Shown piece by piece: positions 7,955 to 17,641 of a stretch of 64,000 bases of DNA; the first letter of the stretch is position 1, and every line of letters begins with the position of its first letter. The stretch is taken from assembly GCF_003044565.1 (NCBI RefSeq), contig NZ_POXG01000001.1:248001-312000 (forward strand). The letters run 5' to 3'. Both the position numbers and the translations under genes were made by a program. Below the pieces are notes generated by a model, which made no database searches, was not told the DNA's origin, and was given only the letters and a program-made list of their open reading frames with translations. Source of the DNA: Neisseria sicca (GTDB lineage Bacteria; Pseudomonadota; Gammaproteobacteria; Burkholderiales; Neisseriaceae).

Positions 7955-9805
7955 TTATTCTGTTGAATTATCGACTTTTTGCGCACCTTGCTCGCTTTTG
8001 ATTTCCTTGCTGAAATAACGCAGCAATTCATCAAAAATGTTGGCAGATTGCTGTTGCGCCAGCATTTGTTTGGTAGCAGGAATTTGGGAAGCGACATTTT
8101 CCGGCGCTGCAATGTTCTGCACTTCAACAATTACAGGAGCCGGCATGCCTTCCAGCAGCATGGCGTATGCAGGTTTGCCATTTTGCGGACGGGCTTTAAT
8201 CAGTTCGTTGTACGCTTCGGGTGCCATGGTCCGGCGTGCATCTTGCGCACTCAATTTCGATACTTCCGACCATTTCAAGTCAACTGCCTTGCCTGCCTTC
8301 AAAGCCTCGATGGCTTCTTTGGCTTTTTTGTCCGCCAGTTTTGCAGCCTCGCTACGCAGATAAGCCAAACGCACTTCTTCTTGAACATCAGCGAAAGGCG
8401 CGGTTTTTTCTTCCCTGACTTCTTTGACACGAATGACCCAAACCGTATCTTTGTCCATGGAAATCAGATCGGAATTGTGTTTTTTCTTCAACACATCTTC
8501 ACTGAATGCCGCATTAATCAACGCATCGGGCAAACCTGCTGCTTTACCGTTGGCTTGAGTCAACCAATCTTGATCCAAACTTTCCAGTTTCAGATTTGTT
8601 TTCTTGGCGACATCCGCCAGGGAAGTCGGCGTATTAAATGCTTCTTCAGAAAGCTTTTCTTTTGCCGAATTGAATTCTGAAGCGGCTTTTTTCAGCTTCA
8701 AATCAGCTTCAATACGGGCTTTTTCATGCTCAAAAGACACTTTGTCTTCAATATTCAAAACTTGGACGATATCGTAACCGACTGGCGTTTGAACCACATC
8801 GCTGATTCCACCTTTAGGCAGCGAGAATGCCACGTTTTCCAAATCCGTACCCAAGCCGCCGTCTTTTGAAAGATAGCCTAAGTTGCCGCCTTTGGAAGCA
8901 GATGTAGTGTCTTTCGAATATTTTTGCGCCAGCGCAGCAAAATCGGTCGGCTTGGCTTTCAGCTCTGCCGCAACTTTGTCTGCTTCGGCTTTGATTGCCG
9001 CGCGTACCTCCTCATCGGCATCTTGGGGAACCGGGAAGAAGATGTGGGCAATTTCACGGCGGGGCGAAAGACGGGGCGCCTGTTCATCAAATGCTTTTTT
9101 CACTTCGTCTTCGCTGACAGTCTGCTTATCCGCCAAGTCTTTTGCACTCAGTGCAATGTATTCTAATTTCACGCCTTGCGGAATCAGATAATCTTTTTTG
9201 TGCGCCTCATAATATGCCTTCAATGCGGCATCATCGACTTTTACTTGAGAAACAAAGGCTTCAGGATTGAATGTTACCGAACGGATATCGCGGGTTGCCT
9301 GAGTCAGCTTAACCAGTTGCTCCGCTTGCGCATCGCTGACAATCGCACCGTTTTGCACCAAATTGATCAAACTTTGCAACGCATAACGCTCGCGGATATC
9401 AGCGATAAACTGATCTTCCGTCATATGGCGCTGGCTCAGGAAGTTTGAAAAGATTTGTTGGCTGAATTTACCGTTTTGATCGTGAAAGGTAGGATCGTCC
9501 ACAATCAGTTGTTTAAGCTGATCTTGGGAAACTTCCACACCCATCAGCTTGGCACCTTCCTTCAGATAGGCGCGTTGAACCAAAGATTGGAATACGGCTC
9601 CTCGCGACGGGCTTTGACCTTGAAGCTGCTCACCTTGCAACGCATCGTTCAAAGAATACTCACTGATTTTTTCATCCCCTATTTTGACGATAAAATCAGA
9701 GCCGGGCGCAGCAACCGTGCTGACACCGAAGCCGACAAAAGTCAGCGCAATCAAACCCAACAAAATCTGGGCTGGAGTTTTATATTTTTCAACGGTATGG
9801 AACAT
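7955..9805 (-). CDS. ppiD: PpiD/SurA-type peptidyl-prolyl isomerase chaperone
   Basis: A 616-residue periplasmic folding factor anchored by one N-terminal helix (AQILLGLIALTFVGFGVSTV, residues 12-31). A SurA_N-like helical region (about 35-180) follows, then a parvulin PPIase domain (roughly 235-360, beginning ISPRREIAHIFF and ending with the TPVGYDIVQVL strand), then a long C-terminal chaperone region. This is the PpiD layout and length. PpiD sits near the Sec translocon and helps outer-membrane and periplasmic proteins fold. The gene stands alone, with a terminator behind it. Confidence 0.88.
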   Translation of the reverse strand: MFHTVEKYKTPAQILLGLIALTFVGFGVSTVAAPGSDFIVKIGDEKISEYSLNDALQGEQLQGQSPSRGAVFQSLVQRAYLKEGAKLMGVEVSQDQLKQLIVDDPTFHDQNGKFSQQIFSNFLSQRHMTEDQFIADIRERYALQSLINLVQNGAIVSDAQAEQLVKLTQATRDIRSVTFNPEAFVSQVKVDDAALKAYYEAHKKDYLIPQGVKLEYIALSAKDLADKQTVSEDEVKKAFDEQAPRLSPRREIAHIFFPVPQDADEEVRAAIKAEADKVAAELKAKPTDFAALAQKYSKDTTSASKGGNLGYLSKDGGLGTDLENVAFSLPKGGISDVVQTPVGYDIVQVLNIEDKVSFEHEKARIEADLKLKKAASEFNSAKEKLSEEAFNTPTSLADVAKKTNLKLESLDQDWLTQANGKAAGLPDALINAAFSEDVLKKKHNSDLISMDKDTVWVIRVKEVREEKTAPFADVQEEVRLAYLRSEAAKLADKKAKEAIEALKAGKAVDLKWSEVSKLSAQDARRTMAPEAYNELIKARPQNGKPAYAMLLEGMPAPVIVEVQNIAAPENVASQIPATKQMLAQQQSANIFDELLRYFSKEIKSEQGAQKVDNSTE

Positions 9806-9930
9806 ATTATCTGAAGACGTAATGGTTAAAATAGCAAACGCGCATTGTAGCGCGTTTTGCCTTGTTATGCACTCTTGGCAGAACGATAGTCCGACTTATT
9901 TTTCAGACGACCCTATCCCGCCGTATCGTG

Positions 9931-10281
9931 TTATTTTGAAAAAATTTCTTGATAGTTTTCTTCGGAAAAGCCGACGAAAAACTGCCCCTCCTTTTCCAAA
10001 ACCGGACGCTTGATGATGCTGGGCTGTTCCGCCATCAATCGAACCGCGCCATCGACAGTAGCCGCAGCAGCTTGGGCTTGCTCATCCAGCTTGCGCCACG
10101 TCGTACCGCGTTTGTTCAACAAAACCTCCAAGGGTATCTGCTCCAACCATTTGCTTATCGTTTCAACTTGCGGCGGATTCTTTTTAAAATCCACAAATTG
10201 AAAATCAACGCCATGTTCTTCCAACCATTTGCGGGCTTTTTTCACCGTATCGCAATTGGGAATGCCGTATAACTGAATCAT
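9931..10281 (-). CDS. ArsC/Spx-family thioredoxin-fold protein (YffB-like)
   Basis: A 116-residue protein with the N-terminal signature YGIPNCDTVKKA, where the single Cys (residue 9) is the reactive thiol of the ArsC family. The central KRGTTWRKL and the C-terminal IIKRPVLEK match YffB-type proteins, which bind glutathione and are not proven arsenate reductases. It is complete and starts at the ATG at 10281. It has no arsenic-resistance neighbours. It could be called arsenate reductase by homology, but the physiological role is unknown. Confidence 0.85.
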   Translation of the reverse strand: MIQLYGIPNCDTVKKARKWLEEHGVDFQFVDFKKNPPQVETISKWLEQIPLEVLLNKRGTTWRKLDEQAQAAAATVDGAVRLMAEQPSIIKRPVLEKEGQFFVGFSEENYQEIFSK

Positions 10282-10386
10282 CTTGAACTCTTTTCCTTCT
10301 TAATTCTAAATGACCGCCATTTTATCTGATTTTCCTTTCGTCCAGAACAAGACAACCGTCCTGCCTATTAAGACGAATAACTGATG

Positions 10387-10421
10387 ATGGGTCGTCTGAA
10401 ACCGTTTCAGACGACCTTTTT
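10387..10421. terminator. Inverted DUS pair
   Basis: GGTCGTCTGAAA and its inverse with a 4-base loop, followed by a T run (10416-10421). It lies between two divergent genes, so it is more likely an uptake and insulation signal than the terminator of a neighbour. Confidence 0.5.
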
Positions 10422-10509
10422 ACGCGCCACCAATTGAACAGCTTTTTTCATCAAGCATTTGTTCTTATAATATCGAACCATTCCATTGCTACCCGACAAA
10501 GGATTCCAC

Positions 10510-11364
10510 ATGCAAACCCGCCTGCCATTTTTTGGTGTCGTCCGAGTCAGCGGGGAGGACAGAGCCTCCTTTCTTCACGGTCAATTATCCAACGACATCA
10601 ATCACTTGAACGAAAATACCGCCTGCTATGCCACTTACAACACCCCGAAAGGGCGCGTGTTGGCAAATATGATCGTCCTCAATCGCGGAGAGGATTTGCT
10701 GCTGATTATGGCGCAGGATTTGACCGAAGCCATTGTCAAACGGTTGCGCATGTTCGTTCTGAGAGCCAAGGTCATCTTCGAACCGCTGCCCGATTTAGCC
10801 GTCGCAGGCGAGTTGGACGAAACTGCCTCTCCATCCCCCGCTTCCGAACCAACCCTGTCCTTTTCTGCCCAAGCAGACGAAGGTTTATATACCATTACCC
10901 TGCCCCATTCAGGTCGTCTGAAAATCGGAGAAACCGGACGTCTGCCCGAATATGACGCAGCAGCCGAAAACGCCTGGAATCTGCATGAAATCCGCAGCGG
11001 CTACGCATGGATTTCGACGGCAACCAAAGAAACCGCTGTCGCCCAAATGCTCAACCAACATATCATCGGCGGCGTACATTTCAAAAAAGGCTGCTATCCG
11101 GGACAAGAAATCATCGCCCGCGCCCAATATCGCGGACAAGTCAAACGCGGGCTGGCTGTTTTGCAGGGCGATTCATTGGAAGCCGCAGGCGTTGCCGTTC
11201 AAAACGGAGGCGAAGAGGCCGGACAAATCATCAATACCGCGCTGACCGATAGCGGCAGCCTGAGCCTTGCAGTTATCAAATTTTCCGCAGCGCACGCCGA
11301 TTTGACCGATGCCGACGGCAATGCTTTAAAACAAGAAACCTTGTTCTTTACAGTTGATGCTTGA
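10510..11364 (+). CDS. ygfZ: YgfZ-type folate-binding protein (Fe-S cluster maintenance)
   Basis: YgfZ is a GcvT-like, folate-binding protein that helps maintain certain Fe-S enzymes, including MiaB. The diagnostic motif KGCYPGQE is present (about residue 195), with the family's conserved Cys. The N-terminus is the usual FFGVVRVSGEDRASFLHGQLSNDI. I choose the ATG at 10510 (284 residues) over one 8 codons upstream because AAAGGA lies 6 bases before it. A DUS is embedded in the gene near 10912. A convergent DUS terminator follows. Confidence 0.9.
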   Translation: MQTRLPFFGVVRVSGEDRASFLHGQLSNDINHLNENTACYATYNTPKGRVLANMIVLNRGEDLLLIMAQDLTEAIVKRLRMFVLRAKVIFEPLPDLAVAGELDETASPSPASEPTLSFSAQADEGLYTITLPHSGRLKIGETGRLPEYDAAAENAWNLHEIRSGYAWISTATKETAVAQMLNQHIIGGVHFKKGCYPGQEIIARAQYRGQVKRGLAVLQGDSLEAAGVAVQNGGEEAGQIINTALTDSGSLSLAVIKFSAAHADLTDADGNALKQETLFFTVDA

Positions 11365-11420
11365 AGCGCGGCGATAGCGTAATAAGCGTTAAGTCATCTG
11401 CTACATCTTCTGCACACGAC

Positions 11421-11479
11421 AAAAAGGTCGTCTGAAAACGAAGCATAGATAATCCCAGCGTTTTCAGACGACCTTTTTC
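11421..11479. terminator. Bidirectional DUS-pair terminator
   Basis: Inverted AAAAAGGTCGTCTGAAAACG copies with a loop of about 20 bases lie between convergent ygfZ (+) and the aldehyde dehydrogenase gene (-). Confidence 0.85.
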
Positions 11480-11488
11480 AATCATTCC

Positions 11489-12832
11489 TTATTTTTGCCA
11501 ATACGTTTTCACGTTCACAAATTCATACAGCCCGAATTCAGACAATTCCCGTCCGTAACCTGAGGCTTTGACGCCGCCAAAGGGAAGGCGCAGGTCGCTG
11601 CTGGTGTGGCGGTTGATAAAGACCGAGCCTGCTTGGATTTTTTCGGCAAAATCCCATGCGCGGCGGGTATCGGCGATATAGATACTGGCGCCCAATCCGT
11701 AGGGCGTATCGTTGGCAAGGGCGACGGCGTGTTCCTCGTCCTTTGCCCGCAAAATCATGGCAACCGGCCCGAAAACCTCTTCATTCCAAACGCGGCAGTC
11801 GGGATTCACTTTGTCCAACACGGTGGCGGGGTAAAACCAGCCCTTTCCTTCGGGAATGAATCCACCCGTCAAAACCTCTGCGCCATGTGAGACTGCGTCC
11901 TGCACTTGAGCGTGTACGTTTGCGCGTAAGTCTTCGCGGTGCAGCGGAGCAAGTGTGGTCGCAGGGTCTTTGGGATCGCCCGTTTGCAATTTGGCGCATT
12001 CGGCAAGGAACAGGGGAATGAAGCGGTCGGCAACTGCTTCGGTTACGACGATTCGTTTGGCTGCGTTGCAAGATTGACCCGCGTCGCGGAAACGCGAATA
12101 ACAGGCTTCGACAGCGGCGCGTTCGAGATCCGCATCGGGCATGACAATGAAAGGGTTGCTGCCGCCGAGTTCGAGGACGGTTTTCTTGAGGTGCATTCCC
12201 GCATGGGCGGCGAGCAGGCGGCCGGTTCGCGTCGAGCCGGTAAACGCCATCGCGTCGGTGTCTTCAATGGCCTTCAACGTATCGTCGTTGTCCAGCCATG
12301 CGCCAATCAACGGGAGGTCGTCTGAAACCAGTTCCAGCAGCGCAGCGCTGACCCGCGGAACACTGGGCGCGGGTTTGACGGCGCAAGCGTTTCCCGCGCA
12401 CAGGGCAGGAACGGCGAAACGCAAAACCTGCCAGACAGGATAGTTCCACGGCATGACGGCAAGCACAACGCCCAACGGCTCAAAACGCACCTGACTGAGG
12501 CTCGCCTGTGTGGCAATGGTCTTATGCGCCAGCAACTCAGGGGCAAGGCGGACGTAATATCGGATGAGCTCGACGGATTTATCCAGTTCGGCACGGCATT
12601 CATGCAAACAGCGTCCAACTTCTTCGCAAACCATTTCCGCAAGCCACTCTTTGTTTTGCGCCAAACGCTCGGCAAAGGTTTGCAGCAAAGCAGTCCGCCC
12701 GGTAACGCCCAACTGCGCAAACGCCTGTTGACGCACCTTCAACGCTGCCAATTCTTGCGCAAACTCTGCATAACTCTGCGCAGGATGGCGGCAAAGGGTT
12801 TCGCTGGTATAGGCGTTGATGCTGTGAAACAT
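11489..12832 (-). CDS. Aldehyde dehydrogenase, succinate-semialdehyde type
   Basis: An NAD(P)-dependent aldehyde dehydrogenase of 447 residues. The catalytic base is Glu221 in LELGGSNPF and the nucleophile is Cys255 in DAGQSCNAAKR. The cofactor site includes VMPWNYPVWQ, KPAPSVP and FTGST. The short form without the first 20-30 residues of GabD, and the GQSC context, fit the Sad/YneI group that oxidises succinate semialdehyde to succinate. No transaminase gene lies nearby, so the substrate is inferred from the family only. A DUS is embedded near 12316. Confidence 0.88.
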   Translation of the reverse strand: MFHSINAYTSETLCRHPAQSYAEFAQELAALKVRQQAFAQLGVTGRTALLQTFAERLAQNKEWLAEMVCEEVGRCLHECRAELDKSVELIRYYVRLAPELLAHKTIATQASLSQVRFEPLGVVLAVMPWNYPVWQVLRFAVPALCAGNACAVKPAPSVPRVSAALLELVSDDLPLIGAWLDNDDTLKAIEDTDAMAFTGSTRTGRLLAAHAGMHLKKTVLELGGSNPFIVMPDADLERAAVEACYSRFRDAGQSCNAAKRIVVTEAVADRFIPLFLAECAKLQTGDPKDPATTLAPLHREDLRANVHAQVQDAVSHGAEVLTGGFIPEGKGWFYPATVLDKVNPDCRVWNEEVFGPVAMILRAKDEEHAVALANDTPYGLGASIYIADTRRAWDFAEKIQAGSVFINRHTSSDLRLPFGGVKASGYGRELSEFGLYEFVNVKTYWQK

Positions 12833-13130
12833 GGTTCGGCTCCTTTGTATGTCGGTTTTATTTTAGGTCGTCTGAAAAACAAGGTATGTTTTCAGACGAC
12901 GTTTGTTCGTCAAAGAAACGCGATTATATAGCAAACTCGGATAGAACATCTCTACACAGTCCTTTCCGGGCAGACAACCCAGACTAAAAGGAATTTATGT
13001 CATTCGCTAATAACGCTTAAATTTTGCCATTCCCATCCCCTGATTTTGTAGAAACTGCTGAATTTATCGAGGAATCAGCCGTCTTGTTCTGACCACCCAA
13101 ATGCCGCACCTTCTGAATAACGCGACTTGA
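12833..13130. other. Non-coding gap with a DUS pair
   Basis: About 300 bases without a gene. It holds one inverted DUS pair (12864-12901), which lies upstream of the dehydrogenase and may be part of its leader. I see nothing else I can name. Confidence 0.5.
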
Positions 13131-13604
13131 TTAAATCCTTTTAATGAAAAAGAAAAGAGAAAGTAATAAAAAGAATACTGCCAACTTTAAACAAAATACT
13201 GAGTTATAAGCTAATATTGCAAGTAAATTCACATCCTTCGTTATTTTTTTGTTTGAATAAAATATATCATTTTTGTAATACGAAACTAAAACGCCATTTA
13301 AAAAGTTTGTTTCATTGGGGTTTAATAATAATATTTTTGCATTTGTTATAGGGAATCTTTTATTTATATTTTCCATTTTACATAAATCATCAAGTCCGTA
13401 ACAAGATAGCCAGTATGATCTTAATCCTGTTTCAAGCTTAATCTTTCTTTCTCCTCTATTAGGGGAGGAAATCAGCATTGTTGCCTCATTGAAGGATTGC
13501 TCCTCACCTTTAAAATTCAAGCCATAGGGAGCAATAAAAATACCTGACAAAAGAATGCAAAACAACGAGAAAAATAAAGAAATAATATAATATTTAAATT
13601 TCAT
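13131..13604 (-). CDS. AT-rich hypothetical membrane protein
   Basis: A 157-residue protein with an N-terminal hydrophobic helix (IISLFFSLFCILLSGIFIA, about residues 7-25) and a second at the C-terminus (about 128-153). Between them is a loop of about 100 residues with a conspicuous LSCYGLDDLCK segment, probably in the periplasm. The gene is much richer in A and T than its neighbours and is bounded by DUS pairs, so it looks like a single-gene acquisition. I do not recognise the family. Confidence 0.65.
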   Translation of the reverse strand: MKFKYYIISLFFSLFCILLSGIFIAPYGLNFKGEEQSFNEATMLISSPNRGERKIKLETGLRSYWLSCYGLDDLCKMENINKRFPITNAKILLLNPNETNFLNGVLVSYYKNDIFYSNKKITKDVNLLAILAYNSVFCLKLAVFFLLLSLFFFIKRI

Positions 13605-13658
13605 GTTTAACCTATATATGAAAAGACATGGTAAATAAAATTTGGCTGAAAATACAAT

Positions 13659-13694
13659 AAAAGGTCGTCTGAAAATATTCAGACGACCTTTTTG
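13659..13694 (-). terminator. DUS-pair terminator after the YddG-type exporter
   Basis: AAAAGGTCGTCTGAAAAT pairs with its inverse (13678-13692) and lies just beyond the stop of the exporter gene. Confidence 0.8.
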
Positions 13695-13726
13695 ATATTT
13701 TCAAAAAACCTGATGTAAGGGCCAAA

Positions 13727-14650
13727 CTATTCGACTCGTCTGAAACTGAAGTTCTGCGTCGCAAGCCAGCACACGCCTGAGCCGATGCAGACCATAATCG
13801 CGCCCTGCCAAAACTGTACAGACAGGGGCGCATTGAGCAGGAAGGAGGAAATGAGAGCAGAAAAAATGGGAATGAAATAGGAAGCGCCTGCCAAAACGGT
13901 CATATTGCCGCGTGAAATGCCGATGTTCCAAACCGCATAGCCCAAGCCCATGCAGGCTGCGGCGGCAACGGCATAAAGTATGGCGCCGGTCTCGAAATGA
14001 AGGCTGCCGTAGCCGCCTGCGAAATATTTTGCCCACAGGATGCAGGAGACGAGGAGGAAGAAAAAACCGACGGCATTGCCCTGCGCTTTGGTTCTGGCGG
14101 TCAGGGTGCAGTATGCCGCCCAAAACAGCGCGTCCAACAATGCCATGATGTAACTGAGCGGATTGGTTCGGACGTTGCCGATAATCTCGGGCAAAGAGAA
14201 TCCGCCGTCACCGCCTAAAACGGTGGCAATGCCTACAAACGACAAGACAAAGCCTATGCCTATCCACCATTTTGCGGGCTGCTTGTTAAACCAAACCGCG
14301 CCGATGATGGTAAACGTCGGCCAAAGATAATTGACCATGCCGACTTCGACCGCTTGGCGTGCGTTGTCGGCAAAACCGATGGAAAGAGACAGGCACAATT
14401 CGCAGCCGACGAAAAAAATGCTCGCCCAAAAAAGGTAGCTGCGGCTGAACTGCCGCAGATTCGGCAATCCGAAAATAGCCCAAAGCAACAAAGTGGAAAG
14501 GCTGTACATCACCGCCGCACCGCCGACTGCACCCATGTGCAGGCTCAAGGCGCGTATCAATCCGACTACGGAACTCCAAAAGGCTACGGCAAGCAGACCT
14601 ATGGATGTGGCTTGATTGGGGGTAAATGCGTGTTGGAGCAGACGGTTCAT
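13727..14650 (-). CDS. yddG: EamA/DMT-family exporter, YddG type
   Basis: A 307-residue inner-membrane protein with about ten hydrophobic segments in two repeated EamA halves, as in the drug/metabolite transporter superfamily. The opening ATSIGLLAVAFWSSVVGLIRAL and the second-half segment GLGYAVWNIGISRGNM resemble the aromatic amino-acid exporter YddG, which is the likely function. It could export other metabolites. It is complete and has a DUS terminator behind it. Confidence 0.82.
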   Translation of the reverse strand: MNRLLQHAFTPNQATSIGLLAVAFWSSVVGLIRALSLHMGAVGGAAVMYSLSTLLLWAIFGLPNLRQFSRSYLFWASIFFVGCELCLSLSIGFADNARQAVEVGMVNYLWPTFTIIGAVWFNKQPAKWWIGIGFVLSFVGIATVLGGDGGFSLPEIIGNVRTNPLSYIMALLDALFWAAYCTLTARTKAQGNAVGFFFLLVSCILWAKYFAGGYGSLHFETGAILYAVAAAACMGLGYAVWNIGISRGNMTVLAGASYFIPIFSALISSFLLNAPLSVQFWQGAIMVCIGSGVCWLATQNFSFRRVE

Positions 14651-14725
14651 GATGTGTTGTGTTGGAATTTGTTTTATTGTGTAATTTTTTGATATTTTAC
14701 GCCTCCTGTTTGCATAATCAAGAGG

Positions 14726-14783
14726 AAAGGTCGTCTGAAAACACGAGTGCAGATACTGCCAAACTGTTTTCAGACGACCTTTT
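14726..14783 (-). terminator. DUS-pair terminator after the 142-aa gene
   Basis: GGAAAGGTCGTCTGAAAAC (about 14724-14742) and its inverse (14766-14782) are separated by a loop of about 25 bases, downstream of the minus-strand gene that ends at 14856. Confidence 0.7.
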
Positions 14784-14855
14784 GCTGTTTTCTGAATTTA
14801 ATATCCCTTCCCCTAGAGACGAATTCAATTTCATGTCAGTCATGACTGGCACTTA

Positions 14856-15284
14856 TTACAATCGCAACTCTTCAAAATAGTTATTTACCGTAACATTTGA
14901 AACAGTAGGAAAATTCATCAGTTCTGGGTTGATTATGTAATTTGTCAAACTATCAGAAGGATTCAAATGGTAAATAGTCGTCAACAAATTAACAAAATAC
15001 CTTTCCCCTTTTACCATTATTTTTTCATCGACATCCGTTATAAAATAAATTTCCCTATCTTTCAGATATATGATTTGATTTCTCTTCAAATCTACCGTCC
15101 ATTCCTCAATCGATTTATTCATGCGCGCATTTTGAATATACAGTTCAAACTGATGGCTATAAGAAAAATCTATTCCTACTTTAATAAATAAATTATCTCC
15201 AAAAAATTTGGATTCAAAATCAGCCCATAGCTCATCTTGAAATTTTTTATTTACTTCTTTTATAAAATCATTAAATTCAATCAT
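14856..15284 (-). CDS. AT-rich hypothetical soluble protein
   Basis: A 142-residue acidic, aromatic-rich protein without signal peptide or membrane helix (starts MIEFNDFIKEVNKKFQDE). GGAGGT lies 7 bases before the ATG. Its small size, acidic and AT-rich character, and position beside a decayed stretch resemble orphan immunity-type genes of neisserial toxin loci, but no toxin is adjacent and I cannot assign an immunity family. The 15285-15600 gap upstream holds a short GCAGCTT...AAGCTGC hairpin, two DUS copies and no convincing gene. Confidence 0.6.
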   Translation of the reverse strand: MIEFNDFIKEVNKKFQDELWADFESKFFGDNLFIKVGIDFSYSHQFELYIQNARMNKSIEEWTVDLKRNQIIYLKDREIYFITDVDEKIMVKGERYFVNLLTTIYHLNPSDSLTNYIINPELMNFPTVSNVTVNNYFEELRL

Positions 15285-15600
15285 CTGATTACCTCCGACG
15301 GCAGCTTTATATAAGCTGCTTGACTAGTTGTCCGATGGACATCTGCGCTTTTGCTGCCCCTTAAAAATCTCAAAGGATTATAGTCGGGTCGTCTGAAAAC
15401 CGATATCAACCCTCTCCCCCTCTCCCAATCCAGAATATAACGAAATCGCATTAAATTAAAACCAAGCATTCTTTCCGTTTTTCAGACGACCTGTTTACAG
15501 TATCGCCACTGTTTCTATAAAAATCATCAACCAATCAAACCATTAAAGCCGCGCAGGCAAACGCTCTGCCTCAAGCAGCCGTCCGCACAAAGGAACCGAC

Positions 15601-17373
15601 ATGACCCCAGCCAACCCGCTTCCCATCGAACTTTCCGCACAACTCGCCGCCCTCTCGCCTACACAGCTCGCTTGGCTTTCCGGCTACTGCTGGGCGCAAA
15701 GTCAAGGGGCGGCGGGCGGTTTGGAGGTTTCCGCTGCTCCTGCCGTTGCCGCCACCGCGCGACGCGTGTTGGTTTTATCCGCCTCGCAAACGGGCAATGC
15801 GCGCGGCGTTGCCGGATCTTTATATGCCAAACTAAAAGCCGCAGGCGTAGAAGCCGTATTGAGCAGCGTGGGGGACTTCAAAAGCAAAACCCTGCCCGAT
15901 GAAGACATCGTGCTGTTGGTAACATCCACGCAAGGCGAGGGCGAGCCGCCCGAAGAAGCCCTGCCGCTGTATAAATTCGTCTTCGGCAAAAAAGCCCCCG
16001 ATTTGGGCAAACTCACTTTCGCCGTTTTGGGTTTGGGCGATTCCTCCTATCCTAATTTCTGCCAAGCAGGCAAAGACTTTGACGCCAAATTCGCCGAACT
16101 GGGTGCACGTCGTCTGAACGACTTGGGCATCTGCGATTTAGAGTTTCAAAACGCTGCCGACGCATGGGTCGAAGCCGTCGTCCCTAAAGTTGCCGAGCTT
16201 GCTGCGCAAACCGCCGCTCCTTCAGCCACACCAGCCGCAAACCAAACAGTCGGCACTGTCTATACCAAAGATAAACCCTATACCGCCACCCTGTCCGTCC
16301 GCCAAAAAATCACGTCCCGTTCCGCCGAGAAAGACGTGGAACACATCGAAATCGACCTGTCCGGCTCCGGCTTGCACTATCAGGCAGGCGACGCGTTGGG
16401 CGTACTCCCGCTCAACGATTCGGCTTTGGTTCAAGAAATCCTCGATTTGCACCAATTAAGCGGCGAAGAAAAAATCCGCCTTTCAGACAACCTCGAAACC
16501 GACATCCGCACCGCCCTGACCGAGTCCGCCGACATCACGCAAAACACGCCGGCACTCGTGCAGCAATACGCCGAGTTGTCCGGCAGCGAAGCACTCAAAA
16601 CCACAGCCGCCGACAAAACCCGATTGGACGCCTATCTCGCCACCACACCGCCTGTCGGTGTCTTCGCCGCCCATCCTCATCCCTTGGATGCGCAAACCCT
16701 GTTCCAACTGTTCCGCCCCCAAACCCCACGCCTTTACTCCATAGCCTCCGCGCAAGACGAAGTCGGCGAAGAAGTCCACCTGACCGTCGGCGTCGTCCGC
16801 TTCGACCACCACGGCAACAGCTACACCGGCGCAGCCTCAGGCTATCTGGGCGAACGCCTTGAAGAAGGCGGCGAAGTACGCGTCTTCGTCGAACCCAACC
16901 CCAACTTCCGCCTGCCCGCCGACGGCAACACCCCCGTCATCATGATAGGAGCAGGCACAGGCATCGCCCCCTTCCGCGCCTTCATGCAGCAACGCGCCGC
17001 CAACGGTGACAGCGGCAAAAACTGGCTCATCTTCGGCAACCAACGCCTCGCCGACGACTTCCTCTACCAGCTTGAATGGAGCGATTACCGCAAAGACGGC
17101 ATCCTCACCCGCGCCGACTTGGCATGGAGCAGGCAGAGCGAACGCAAAGTCTATGTCCAACACAAAATTGCCGAACACGCCGCCGAAGTCTGGAACTGGC
17201 TGCAACAAGGCGCACACCTCTACGTCTGCGGCGACGCCACCCGCATGGCACGAGATGTAGAAACCGCCCTGCTCGACGTCATCGAAACCCAAGGCAAACT
17301 CAGCCGCGACGATGCCGAAGACTATCTCAACGAAATGCGCGAAGACAAACGCTACCAACGCGACGTTTATTGA
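15601..17373 (+). CDS. cysJ: Sulfite reductase (NADPH) flavoprotein alpha subunit
   Basis: CysJ passes electrons from NADPH through FAD and FMN to the haemoprotein CysI, which reduces sulfite to sulfide. The 590 residues include an FMN flavodoxin domain (about 55-190, SASQTGNA, STQGEGEPPEEA, LGLGDSSYPNFC), an FAD domain with PRLYSIAS, and an NADPH domain with GAGTGIAPFRAF and the C-terminal DKRYQRDVY. It starts at the ATG at 15601. No cysI is beside it: the gene is followed by a DUS terminator and unrelated lipoproteins, so its partner must be elsewhere. Confidence 0.95.
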   Translation: MTPANPLPIELSAQLAALSPTQLAWLSGYCWAQSQGAAGGLEVSAAPAVAATARRVLVLSASQTGNARGVAGSLYAKLKAAGVEAVLSSVGDFKSKTLPDEDIVLLVTSTQGEGEPPEEALPLYKFVFGKKAPDLGKLTFAVLGLGDSSYPNFCQAGKDFDAKFAELGARRLNDLGICDLEFQNAADAWVEAVVPKVAELAAQTAAPSATPAANQTVGTVYTKDKPYTATLSVRQKITSRSAEKDVEHIEIDLSGSGLHYQAGDALGVLPLNDSALVQEILDLHQLSGEEKIRLSDNLETDIRTALTESADITQNTPALVQQYAELSGSEALKTTAADKTRLDAYLATTPPVGVFAAHPHPLDAQTLFQLFRPQTPRLYSIASAQDEVGEEVHLTVGVVRFDHHGNSYTGAASGYLGERLEEGGEVRVFVEPNPNFRLPADGNTPVIMIGAGTGIAPFRAFMQQRAANGDSGKNWLIFGNQRLADDFLYQLEWSDYRKDGILTRADLAWSRQSERKVYVQHKIAEHAAEVWNWLQQGAHLYVCGDATRMARDVETALLDVIETQGKLSRDDAEDYLNEMREDKRYQRDVY

Positions 17374-17387
17374 TACCGCGCCAAACG

Positions 17388-17432
17388 AAAGGTCGTCTGA
17401 AAAGCCCAAATCAGGTTTTCAGACGACCTTTC
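17388..17432 (+). terminator. DUS-pair terminator after cysJ
   Basis: GAAAGGTCGTCTGAAAA and its inverse enclose a short loop 15 bases beyond the cysJ stop. Confidence 0.85.
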
Positions 17433-17641
17433 GCATCACCAAGCCATTTATCTCGCTCAGACACAGCAAACCATTCAGACACACCTTCCACCGCTTATCC
17501 CATTTGCTTTACCCTGTATCTCAACCCAGCTAACATACAAAATTCATCGTCATTTCCATCCAACAAAAAACCCGATTTATTTGTTACAAACCGCATCAGG
17601 ATATGATGAACATCGAAAAAGTAAAAAGAAGGTTATCAATA

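Noticed and set aside
15281..15469. 62-codon ORF upstream of the 142-residue gene
   Set aside because: It runs through a DUS (giving FRRP) and through intergenic repeats, and has no ribosome-binding site; it looks like chance.
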